Under the pieces are notes generated by a model, which was not told the origin of the DNA, searched no databases, and saw nothing but the letters and a program-made list of their open reading frames with translations. Of a stretch of 64,000 nucleotides of DNA, positions 8,388 through 16,180 are shown one piece after another. The translations under genes and the position numbers were made by a program. Every line of letters begins with the position of its first letter. Within the stretch, counting starts at the first letter, position 1. Location of the stretch: NCBI RefSeq assembly GCF_900143015.1, contig NZ_FSRT01000002.1:248001-312000 (forward strand), in the 5' to 3' direction. This DNA is from Fibrobacter sp. UWB11 (lineage in GTDB: Bacteria; Fibrobacterota; Fibrobacteria; Fibrobacterales; Fibrobacteraceae).

Positions 8388-9152
8388 TTAGATTGCTTCG
8401 CCGCTTCGCGGCTCGCAATGACGTAAAATGCAAGAGTCGTCTGCATAAGTTTCATTAATGCGAGAGTCATCAGCACGGGTTGCAAAATAGTTGTCAATCA
8501 CAGTTGCGCCAAGTTCCATTTCCTGTTTCAAGATTTCAATGCGTTCGTCCAAACGTTGTTTCAAGAGCGTCAGCGGGAACGCAATTAAAAGTCCACTCTG
8601 CGTCGAAATCAGCGCTTCCGAAATTCCATCCGCCATCAGCACGGGATTCTGGTTACCGTATAGCGTGATCACTTCGAAAGTAGAAACCATCCCCGTGACT
8701 GTTCCAAGCAAGCCCAAGAGCGGAGCGGCAGCCGCCATCACAGAAACAATGTGATTTCCCTGTTCCATGTAACGCACGCTTTTCATCATACGCACTTGCA
8801 TATAGTCGCGGAACTCATCATAATTTTTCCGAGCGACTTCAATTGCGTACGAAAGTTCTCGCGAGAGGAATCCACCACGTTTGCGAAGTTTTGTCAAAGT
8901 CACCTGAACACGCTGTTCATCAGTGCTAGACTCTGTTCCGTCACCAGCTTTTTCGCCAGTCAAGCTGCGTTGCATGCGCCTTACGACTTTATGAATATCA
9001 TTCTTGAAAAAGTCGCTACCAATGCGCAGCCAGCTCGCAAACAGGAAGTAGAACCCGACAACACCCGCCAAGAGAATGGGGAGCATCACCACCCCACCCG
9101 CCTCATACGTATTCCGCAGGGATTCTATGAATATGTAATGAAAATCAGTCAA
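8388..9152 (-). CDS. exbB: ExbB/TolQ-type proton channel protein
   Basis: 254-aa MotA/TolQ/ExbB family protein with three expected membrane segments (about residues 20-42, 145-170 and 185-210) and the family core AAAAPLLGLLGTVTGMVSTF followed by ISEALISTQSGLL. It pairs with the ExbD downstream. The start appears to be TTG at 9152 with GGAAGGA 6-8 nt upstream, overlapping the previous gene by 8 nt. The last 14 residues (CILRHCEPRSGEAI) are encoded by a type B repeat, so the native C-terminus was replaced or extended by a repeat insertion. The second ExbB-like protein in the operon is larger and carries a periplasmic domain. Confidence 0.92.
   Translation of the reverse strand: MTDFHYIFIESLRNTYEAGGVVMLPILLAGVVGFYFLFASWLRIGSDFFKNDIHKVVRRMQRSLTGEKAGDGTESSTDEQRVQVTLTKLRKRGGFLSRELSYAIEVARKNYDEFRDYMQVRMMKSVRYMEQGNHIVSVMAAAAPLLGLLGTVTGMVSTFEVITLYGNQNPVLMADGISEALISTQSGLLIAFPLTLLKQRLDERIEILKQEMELGATVIDNYFATRADDSRINETYADDSCILRHCEPRSGEAI
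8391..8423. repeat. Type B palindromic repeat forming the 3' end of exbB
   Basis: GATTGCTTCGCCGC-ttc-GCGGCTCGCAATGACG. The core GCCGC/GCGGC is complementary. It encodes the last codons of exbB and ends just before the exbD ribosome binding site. Confidence 0.85.
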
Positions 9153-10770
9153 CTTTTTCCTTCCCGAAGACTTTATTCATAAGCGAGGTGCTTTGTACAT
9201 AGAGTTCGCTGGTAATCTTTTCAATTTTTTCGCTCAACAGGCCATGCAAAATCATCACGGGGATAGCGATGATTAAGCCGGTTTCAGTCGTGACAAGCGC
9301 TTCGGAAATGCCACCAGCGAGCACACGAGCATCATTTGTTCCAACTTCGGTAATCACGGTAAAGAGCGTGATGATACCAGTCACCGTACCCAACAGGCCC
9401 AAAAGCGGAGCGATAGTTCCCATCGCAGCCAAAAGGCCCATGCGACGTTCGAGTTTCGGCTGTTCACGGAGCAAAGCTTCTTGCAAGGCGCGTTCCGCAT
9501 TTTCGCGTGTATCGTTCACCTTGTTGAGCACGGCAAACAGCACCATTGCAAGGCTCGTCTCTTTTTTAAGGCAAAGGTTTGCAGCTTCATTGTACTTTTT
9601 CTCAGCAACAAGTTCATTCATCGTCTTGGTAAAGCGACGACCGAGATGACCGCGATAAGAAAGCATCACGAAACGTTCAAGGAACAGGAGGAGCGCAATA
9701 ATCGCCACAAGCATCAGCGGATACATCACGATACCGCCCTTCTTGAAGAACGCATGGAACTGTTCCGTCCAGGTGAGTTCCTTAACATCAGAAATAGAAT
9801 TCTTGATAGCCTTATTTTGCAGCACATCCAGAGGAATTGCGATAGTCGCAGACTGATTGCCCGTTGCAGAACTCGTCACTGTTTCTGCCTGTTTCACAGC
9901 AGCCTTGATGTTCGTCGCCATTTCAGTCGGCAAACCTGCATTCCATTCAAAAATTTTTCCTTGCAATGCACCAGAACGCATCAGTGCCTGCACATCGCCA
10001 TTGTCGTTTGCAACTTCACCGAGGAACACAGTTCCCAAGCGCATGCGAGTCACATTCACATCCGGGCGAGAGCCCACCTGCGAAACTTCATTGCCATAGA
10101 ATTGCGTATAAGTGACTTCGTGACGTTTCAGCAAATCATCCATAAAGCCTTGTACCGCAGCAATCGTATTCGGCACCTTCTTTTCGGCTTCAATGTTCGC
10201 CTGCTTCAAGCGCAACAAGCGAGCGTTCATTCCGACCGGATAATCGCCAGCGACATCGCCAAGCGTCTTTTCAATCGAAAGTTTCACCTGCGTATTGAGG
10301 GCATCAAAGGCGATTTCTTCACTCTTAGATTTTTCTTCGGCTTCTTCGGTGATGTTCTTGCTCGACATCGCTTCTTCGGTGATGCGGCCAAGATCTGTCG
10401 AAAGTTTCGAATAGCGACCGTCAAGCTCACGCGTTTTGTTCTGGTGTTCTTCCGTCATTTGCGATTCCGCATAGCGATTGCTCCAATGCTTGGCATCGAG
10501 CTTTTCGAGGGAATCTGCTTTTTGCATACGGATGCGAGTGAGCGTTTCGACTTCGCGCTGCAAGTTGCGCACTTCGACTTGCAACAAAGAATCCTTGATG
10601 CGAGCTTCGTCTTCGGCGCTTTTCTTACCGTCATTAGACCACGGCCAAGCAAAGGCGGAGGAGGCGAGCAATAAGACAAATGCAAAAATGATTTGACGCA
10701 TAGATTGCTTCGCCGTTTCGCGGCTCGCAATGACGTTTTTTTCTTCGCTCAGAATGACGCTTGTTTTCAT
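9145..10770 (-). CDS. TtpC-like ExbB protein with N-terminal periplasmic coiled coil
   Basis: 541-aa protein. A signal peptide begins at internal Met24 (RQIIFAFVLLLASSAFA). It is followed by a long coiled-coil periplasmic region (about 45-330), then a MotA/TolQ/ExbB domain with membrane segments near 345, 455 and 490 and the core IAPLLGLLGTVTGIITLF. This is the architecture of TtpC, needed for TonB2 function in Vibrio. ATG at 10770 has an ideal GGGAGG and overlaps the DUF3450 stop (ATGA). Codons 4-23 are two palindromic repeats read in frame, placed between the start and the signal sequence. Translation could also begin at ATG 10701, which lacks a clear ribosome binding site. Confidence 0.9.
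   Translation of the reverse strand: MKTSVILSEEKNVIASRETAKQSMRQIIFAFVLLLASSAFAWPWSNDGKKSAEDEARIKDSLLQVEVRNLQREVETLTRIRMQKADSLEKLDAKHWSNRYAESQMTEEHQNKTRELDGRYSKLSTDLGRITEEAMSSKNITEEAEEKSKSEEIAFDALNTQVKLSIEKTLGDVAGDYPVGMNARLLRLKQANIEAEKKVPNTIAAVQGFMDDLLKRHEVTYTQFYGNEVSQVGSRPDVNVTRMRLGTVFLGEVANDNGDVQALMRSGALQGKIFEWNAGLPTEMATNIKAAVKQAETVTSSATGNQSATIAIPLDVLQNKAIKNSISDVKELTWTEQFHAFFKKGGIVMYPLMLVAIIALLLFLERFVMLSYRGHLGRRFTKTMNELVAEKKYNEAANLCLKKETSLAMVLFAVLNKVNDTRENAERALQEALLREQPKLERRMGLLAAMGTIAPLLGLLGTVTGIITLFTVITEVGTNDARVLAGGISEALVTTETGLIIAIPVMILHGLLSEKIEKITSELYVQSTSLMNKVFGKEKVD
10703..10758. repeat. Type B plus short type A repeat between the start codon and signal peptide
   Basis: The type B element (10703-10735) and a short type A element (10738-10758) lie back to back. 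Read in the gene direction they begin GTCATTCTGAGCG and GTCATTGCGAGCC. Together they add about 20 in-frame codons to the TtpC-like gene. Confidence 0.85.
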
Positions 10771-11597
10771 TTTGCACCTCCCACAACAGACAAACTTACC
10801 GGCAAGTTCACAATCTGAGGAGGCTTTTTCGCCTGTTTCACATCAATTGCAAGTTTCACCGCTGCGCGTTCCTCTAGATTCAGGTTTTCATTCCATTCGT
10901 ACACAACATTACCATTTTCAATCTTGCGTTCGAGGCGACCATACTGTGCGCCGTTTTCGTCCACATAAACCATCCACTGGTTACCAATGCGGAGGATCGA
11001 AGCGTTCACGATTTCGCCATCCTTGCGAGTCAATGGGCTATTGACAATCGCAACTTCGTCACCGAACTTGATTTCTTCATTCAGCAAGGACTTGAGGCGA
11101 GAAAAAGCTTCTTCTTCGGAAGCATTGCCGCTTTCGATTTCACGAGTGAGCGACTTGGCGCGATCCAGCCTGCTTTCGCGTTCCCACGGAAGAGTCTGTG
11201 CAATTTGCGATTCCAGCTTTTTGCTGATTTTTGCAAGTTCCAGGCGCAAGGCGCGGCGCTTCGCAGCCACATTTTCACTGCGATTCTTTGCACGGGCTTG
11301 TTTGTTGCGCTCTTGCTGGAGGCTTGCGGCCACCTTACGGATTTTCGCATTCAGGCTGTCGATTTCTGCAACGCGACGATCCGAATCCGCTTTGTAGCGC
11401 TGTTCAAGCACCTTATGGCGCGAAACATCCGCACGGAGCATCGAATCTGTCGATGCGATTTTCACATTCAGCTTTTGAATCTCGGAATTCAACTTTTCCT
11501 TTTGCATCTTCAAGTCACGAATCTCGGACTCGTAATCCGCAAAAGCATTCACCGCCAAAAAGGCTGACATCAAAATAATAACAAGTTTCTTTTTCAT
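10767..11597 (-). CDS. DUF3450 family periplasmic coiled-coil protein
   Basis: 276-aa protein with a cleavable signal (MKKKLVIILMSAFLAVNAFA) and a long coiled coil (about residues 22-125, rich in Glu/Lys/Leu heptads such as RDLKMQKEKLNSEIQKLNVK). A globular C-terminal part contains RIGNQWMVYVDENGAQYGRL. DUF3450 genes head TonB2/TtpC operons in gamma-proteobacteria, exactly the position seen here. It is the first gene of the six-gene operon and overlaps the TtpC-like gene by 4 nt. A two-block regulatory motif lies only 8 nt before ATG 11597; GTG at 11603 is an alternative start. Confidence 0.85.
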   Translation of the reverse strand: MKKKLVIILMSAFLAVNAFADYESEIRDLKMQKEKLNSEIQKLNVKIASTDSMLRADVSRHKVLEQRYKADSDRRVAEIDSLNAKIRKVAASLQQERNKQARAKNRSENVAAKRRALRLELAKISKKLESQIAQTLPWERESRLDRAKSLTREIESGNASEEEAFSRLKSLLNEEIKFGDEVAIVNSPLTRKDGEIVNASILRIGNQWMVYVDENGAQYGRLERKIENGNVVYEWNENLNLEERAAVKLAIDVKQAKKPPQIVNLPVSLSVVGGAK

Positions 11598-11604
11598 ATT
11601 CACC

Positions 11605-11637
11605 TATGTAACACCTAAGCTACTTAAATCTGTCACC
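11605..11637 (-). promoter_or_regulatory. Two-block motif upstream of the TonB2-type operon
   Basis: On the minus strand: GGTGACA, 15 nt, GGTGTTACATA. The same blocks and 15-nt spacing precede the sigma operon, the TonB receptor and the gene at 47752. An AT-rich stretch lies upstream. It could be an ECF -35/-10 pair or a dyad operator. Confidence 0.6.
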
Positions 11638-11676
11638 AGAAAAATGAAAATTTAATTTTCTTAAAAACAAACCTCT

Positions 11677-13512
11677 TTAATATACAGCACGAGTTCCTCC
11701 TGTCGAATATGTTATAGGCTCAACACAAACCTTAGTACCTTCATGCTTGTAGCCTAAATCTTTGCAAACAGCATATTCTTCATTGCAGGGGTCTTCACAC
11801 CATTTTTTGACTTCTTTTTCCCATATAGTCGATTTCAAACCGTCCACAACATAGCGGCTTACCATGGCAGGGCCACATTGCGGATACTTCTTGTAATTCC
11901 AATTGCGATCAGAGCACCAGAGCCACAAATAAGAATTACATTCATTTTTAGACAAGCTATCGTTACACATTGTCTTTAAATTCGTACAATTTGCGATATC
12001 GTTATTTTTAAAATTACTAGCCACGCAATATCGTTTTAATCCATCGGCATAAGCCATTGACTTTTTCTCAGCAGTAATGGTATCAGGCAGATACTTGCTC
12101 CACTTGTCAACATCCCAATCTTCTTCGTTTGCTTGCATCATAGCCGCTTTTACACGAGATGGATAGCAAACGTCTTCGTTTTCGACATATTCGAGGTCGC
12201 TATTGCTATAATACAAATAAGCATTTTCATTCGCCGATTCCAAGTCGCTAGAGGGGCCACGTCCAGCACAATAAACATCCAAATAAAGTCTACAACCTTT
12301 TGAATCCCAACCTTTTGAATTATCTCCATCTTCATTTTTACAATGTCGATTCGCAATGCGTTTCATACTCACCCATTTTTCAGAGTTCACTTTCATAAAC
12401 ACTGTTGTACGCGCCATTCCTGTAAACACGCCCATTCCATTTTCGATATTGGATTCAGGAACAACACGTGAATCCGAAACAGACTGTTTTACCTTATTCA
12501 CATAATCAATATAGGACTCATCCGTTGAATAAAGATCTACAGAAAATTGGCCCACCGGAAGCATCATATTCGTCAGGTGAAGAGTATCCAAATTTTTGAT
12601 ACCACCAATTATATAGTTTGCGGCATACCCGAGATTCTGCTGCGTTTCCAAAGGATCGTGCATTGCAATGCCGCGGTAGCCATCTTCATCTTCAGAGGTA
12701 AAGCCTTCAAACATTTTATTGACGGTCGTGTTCGTGGCCTCACCGTTCTTGGAACCGTAATTCATTATGGATAAAACGCCACGGACAGAATGGTCATAGT
12801 CTAATGCAGCTCTTACAAATTCCATATCCATCGGGTATTCCAAGAAATCCATTTCAACTACATCGCCATCATTATACTCCACCCATTCAAAACTTCCGTC
12901 TTGCTTGGGGATATTGAAACCCTTGACCTTCACAGGGTTTGGAATTGTCGCTTTAGCCTTATACGTCGATTCTACATAATGGCCTGCACTATCCCATTCA
13001 AATGTCGCTTCAAGCGTGTATGTTTCGCCTTCGATACCTGTATAATTGGGTCCGCATGTAACATATCCAGCCGCAGGAATGCATTTCGAAACCATCAAGT
13101 AAGACGATGGATAAAAGCAATTTGGAGTGCTACCGGATGCCGTAAGTTGAATCGTCTCTTCTTCACCTTTACCAAATTCACCTCCAAAGCGACCTTTCAT
13201 AGTCACCTTGGCGTTTTTGTAAAATGCAAAGTTTTCTGCCGTTGTTTCATCAAGTTCATAGACTTTCGAGAAGCAAACCTCCGGTCTTTCACCCGCGACA
13301 ATGTAACCGTACGTATAAATGCCGGTATAGATATCACGTTCCTCAGGATAGTATTCCCACGGGCCATGGAAATCGCAAGCCGTAAGGATAAAAGACGAGA
13401 GAATCCAGACGAGAGACGAGAGGAATCGCCTACAAAAAACATTATAGATTGCTTCGCCACTACCGTGACTCGCAATGACGCCTACATTCTTACATTCAAA
13501 AAAAACATTCAT
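11677..13512 (-). CDS. Large outer-membrane-type lipoprotein of unknown function
   Basis: 611-aa protein with a lipobox (ILSSFILTAC, acylated Cys at about 46) and no family I recognise with confidence. It has many Cys and aromatic residues, and a C-terminal third with paired Cys (CNDSLSKNEC, CSDRNWNYKKYPQC). It lies between the TonB2-type operon and a TonB-dependent receptor in the same direction, so it may be a surface lipoprotein partner, as DUF4249 lipoproteins are for Bacteroidota receptors; that parallel is inference. ATG at 13512 has AAGAAGG upstream and no alternative Met precedes the lipobox. A type B repeat is translated within the signal sequence (VGVIASHGSGEAI), giving an unusually long n-region. 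Confidence 0.7.
   Translation of the reverse strand: MNVFFECKNVGVIASHGSGEAIYNVFCRRFLSSLVWILSSFILTACDFHGPWEYYPEERDIYTGIYTYGYIVAGERPEVCFSKVYELDETTAENFAFYKNAKVTMKGRFGGEFGKGEEETIQLTASGSTPNCFYPSSYLMVSKCIPAAGYVTCGPNYTGIEGETYTLEATFEWDSAGHYVESTYKAKATIPNPVKVKGFNIPKQDGSFEWVEYNDGDVVEMDFLEYPMDMEFVRAALDYDHSVRGVLSIMNYGSKNGEATNTTVNKMFEGFTSEDEDGYRGIAMHDPLETQQNLGYAANYIIGGIKNLDTLHLTNMMLPVGQFSVDLYSTDESYIDYVNKVKQSVSDSRVVPESNIENGMGVFTGMARTTVFMKVNSEKWVSMKRIANRHCKNEDGDNSKGWDSKGCRLYLDVYCAGRGPSSDLESANENAYLYYSNSDLEYVENEDVCYPSRVKAAMMQANEEDWDVDKWSKYLPDTITAEKKSMAYADGLKRYCVASNFKNNDIANCTNLKTMCNDSLSKNECNSYLWLWCSDRNWNYKKYPQCGPAMVSRYVVDGLKSTIWEKEVKKWCEDPCNEEYAVCKDLGYKHEGTKVCVEPITYSTGGTRAVY
13447..13480. repeat. Type B palindromic repeat inside a signal-peptide coding region
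   Basis: GATTGCTTCGCCAC-tacc-GTGACTCGCAATGACG. It is read in frame as V-I-A-S-H-G-S-G-E-A-I by the lipoprotein gene. The stem bases differ from other copies but still pair. Confidence 0.85.
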
Positions 13513-13523
13513 AACAAACCTTC

Positions 13524-13559
13524 TTGACTATTAACTACAAACTATTAACCAGCAACTAA
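13524..13559. repeat. TTA-rich leader repeat upstream of the lipoprotein gene
   Basis: Degenerate units of the CTATTAAC type directly before the ribosome binding site of the gene starting at 13512. Similar short tracts lie upstream of 36407, 43360 and 50863. Confidence 0.4.
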
Positions 13560-16036
13560 AAGTAGTATTCATAATTCAGCATAATCGGTAAAAAGGGGAA
13601 CTGAGTAATTTCTGTTTTCTTCGGAGGAGTCTTTTTCGTATCGTAATAGGTAAAGAACATGTTTTCGTGATTTGTCAAGTTGATAATCGTCCAACTAAAG
13701 TTCCACTTGCCTTCGCGACCAATATCAATCGCCTTCAAGTCCACGCGGAAGTAGTCTGTTTGGCGGCCCGCATTGCGGCTTCCCGGAAGCACGACAATTT
13801 CATCTGAATATCTTTGGTGCCCCAAATCCTGGGAAACATAATATCCTTTGTATTCACTGATCGGCATACCCGACGAATACTTTAGCGCCAGCGACGAGCG
13901 GAAATAACGACCTTTTTTCTTGTGTTTCCAAAGGGCATCTTCACCGCCCTTCCAATTAATCCCCAAATCCAACTTTAATGCATACGGCTGATGCCAACTC
14001 GGGAAATAAGCCTTGGTCCCATCATTTGTTCGTGCAACGCTAAGACTTTGGCTCCAGTTGATTCCGCCAAACCACCAACCTTTATCTTTACGGAGCGATA
14101 GCTCGTAACCAAGGGAATAGCCTTCTGCCGTACCAAAGCCATCCGCAATCACAAAATCATCCGATGAAGTTTCTTCATTACTGTCAAGAACAGCCTTAAA
14201 CGTATTCAAATCGTTTTGCGTCTTGTAATAAACGCCTGCCGTAAAATCGTAGCCTTCAAAGAGGTCGCGTTGGCTATATTCCGCAGCAAACAACCATGAC
14301 GATGACGGTTTCGTCCGTTTGCCCTTGGATGTTGTCGTTGCCGGGTAATAAAATTCGTTCAATGTTTCTTGGTCCGTATAAACAATGGAATTCAAGTATT
14401 GCAAGTAATAACCGCCATACAGTTCCAGCGACTTTGTATCATCGAGATTGATGTTCAACGATGCGCGCGGTTCCACACCAAAATGTTTCGCAGCCGTTTG
14501 ATAATTGAAACGCAAACCATATTGCAACAAGTAATCGGGATTTATTTTCCATGCATCTTGCACATAAGCGACATGATGGAAAGTTTTTTGAATGTCCTTA
14601 ATTGTCATCGAAGCCATCGCTTCTTGATAGCGTTCATAATCATATTCTAGTTCGTAGCCCATCGTAACTGTATGATTGTCGATACCACGATAATTCAACC
14701 ACTGCTTACCGGCAAATGTATAGAGGAACATTTCAATGGACATGAGGTCGCCCACCTTCATCGTCTGGTAGAATTTACTGTAAGCGAGTGTCGCATTGTA
14801 ATCCAGGTCGCCATTAATCCGGTGATAGATTCCAAGCGGTATCGCAACATTACCCCAGTCCATGTAAAGCGGGTCAAATTCCAAGCGGTCCTTGCCAATG
14901 TAATAGCTGAACTTGAGTCGGGTATCTTTAGAAAAGTCGTACATAAATGTACCCTGCAAGTCCGTAAATTCATAATCGAGATCAAGGTCCAAAAGCCCAA
15001 TGGCATTGCACAAATCAAGAATGTAGCCGATGTAAGTCGTACGCCCCGCAAGAACCCAACGAGCCGGGCCCTTATGACCTTCAGTATGGAGCTGTGCCGC
15101 AAACGTACTGATTTTAATGCTCGACTTGCTGAACCATTCTTCCACAGAATCCTGACCGCCGGCACGGCCATCCATCTTGAGCACGGAACTCAGGCGGTTA
15201 CCGTACTGCGCCGGGAAACCACTCTTGTAGAACTGCACATCGTCAATACCTTCGACAAGGAACGTGCTGAAAAGTCCAAAGAAATGCACCGGAGAATAGA
15301 CAACCGCATTGTCGAACAAGAACAAGTTCTGGTCGGCAGCACCACCGCGCACGTAAATCTTGGAGCTAAAATCGGAACTTGCGACAACGCCCGGGAGCGC
15401 CTGGATACTCTTAATCACGTCTGCTTCGGCAAGGCCCGGCATGCGCTTGATGGACTTTGCGCTCACCACGGATTCACCCGGTTTACGCTTAGGACGGCGA
15501 CGCAACTGCACCACGACTTTTTTGAGTTCGGTAATTTTTGAATTTGCGCCACCTGCAGCCAGGAGCGCATCGACGTCGACACTTTTCGCGCTATCCTGTG
15601 CAGATTCTACATCGGGGCGTTGCGGGGTGTCCCCGCTAGAAGGGGTAGCGGGAGCCGCCTGCGCGGCGGACGCGAGGGGAGAGCCCTCCCCACCATTGTT
15701 TTCACTTGAGACAACGCTTTCTGGACCAAGCGTCATGCTGAACGTGCTGTCGTTTCCAAGATAAATCAACTCATAGCATTTTTCTTTTTCAGCCCCCGCT
15801 GTATCGGAATTCGTGACGCACACGTTCCAAAGCGTATCTTCCGGGAGCACCACGCTAAAAGGCGTCCCTACAGTCGTCTGCAGCGCTTCACCGGTTTCAA
15901 GAATTTCGACATTCAGCTTTTCGTGAGCTCCAAAAGACACATCTTGGACAATTCCATTAAAGACAATGCTATCGCGAGCCGCCGCAAAAGACGCCACGAT
16001 TAGAACAAGTGCAAAAATTCTCAACATAAAATTCAT
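13556..16036 (-). CDS. TonB-dependent outer-membrane receptor
   Basis: 826-aa receptor. Signal peptide (FMLRIFALVLIVASFAAA), a small beta-sandwich like a carboxypeptidase regulatory domain (about 25-110), a Ser/Ala-rich linker, then a plug domain (about 195-310) with IKRMPGLAEADVIKSIQALPG and KIYVRGGAADQNLFLFDNA. The rest is a beta-barrel ending in an aromatic residue (NYEYYF), as expected for outer-membrane insertion. The substrate is unknown. ATG at 16036 is chosen because GGGAAAGGA and a two-block regulatory motif precede it. With the adjacent ExbB/ExbD/TonB operon and the lipoprotein it suggests one uptake or signalling unit. Confidence 0.93.
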   Translation of the reverse strand: MNFMLRIFALVLIVASFAAARDSIVFNGIVQDVSFGAHEKLNVEILETGEALQTTVGTPFSVVLPEDTLWNVCVTNSDTAGAEKEKCYELIYLGNDSTFSMTLGPESVVSSENNGGEGSPLASAAQAAPATPSSGDTPQRPDVESAQDSAKSVDVDALLAAGGANSKITELKKVVVQLRRRPKRKPGESVVSAKSIKRMPGLAEADVIKSIQALPGVVASSDFSSKIYVRGGAADQNLFLFDNAVVYSPVHFFGLFSTFLVEGIDDVQFYKSGFPAQYGNRLSSVLKMDGRAGGQDSVEEWFSKSSIKISTFAAQLHTEGHKGPARWVLAGRTTYIGYILDLCNAIGLLDLDLDYEFTDLQGTFMYDFSKDTRLKFSYYIGKDRLEFDPLYMDWGNVAIPLGIYHRINGDLDYNATLAYSKFYQTMKVGDLMSIEMFLYTFAGKQWLNYRGIDNHTVTMGYELEYDYERYQEAMASMTIKDIQKTFHHVAYVQDAWKINPDYLLQYGLRFNYQTAAKHFGVEPRASLNINLDDTKSLELYGGYYLQYLNSIVYTDQETLNEFYYPATTTSKGKRTKPSSSWLFAAEYSQRDLFEGYDFTAGVYYKTQNDLNTFKAVLDSNEETSSDDFVIADGFGTAEGYSLGYELSLRKDKGWWFGGINWSQSLSVARTNDGTKAYFPSWHQPYALKLDLGINWKGGEDALWKHKKKGRYFRSSLALKYSSGMPISEYKGYYVSQDLGHQRYSDEIVVLPGSRNAGRQTDYFRVDLKAIDIGREGKWNFSWTIINLTNHENMFFTYYDTKKTPPKKTEITQFPFLPIMLNYEYYF

Positions 16037-16060
16037 TACAATTTCAATTCCTTTCCCCAA

Positions 16061-16091
16061 TGGAACACTTCAAGATGCAAAAAGTGTTACC
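16061..16091 (-). promoter_or_regulatory. Two-block motif upstream of the TonB receptor
   Basis: On the minus strand: GGTAACA, 15 nt (CTTTTTGCATCTTGA), AGTGTTCCA, ending 25 nt before the start codon. The first block and the following CTTTT are identical to those before the sigma gene. Confidence 0.6.
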
Positions 16092-16133
16092 ACATAATTT
16101 TAAAATTTAAATTTTTTTGTTTATAAAAAAGGA

Positions 16134-16159
16134 GATCCCCGAACAGGTCGGGGATGACA
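16134..16159. repeat. Type C palindromic repeat
   Basis: GATCCCCG-aacaggt-CGGGGATGAC. Perfect inverted core, ending in the ATGAC shared by the three repeat types. Confidence 0.75.
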
Positions 16160-16180
16160 ACTCAGCCTCAAGATGGCTCA

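Noticed and set aside
9481-10674. 397-codon open frame opposite the TtpC-like gene
   Set aside because: His/Arg/Phe-rich shadow translation without ribosome binding site; the sense gene is certain.
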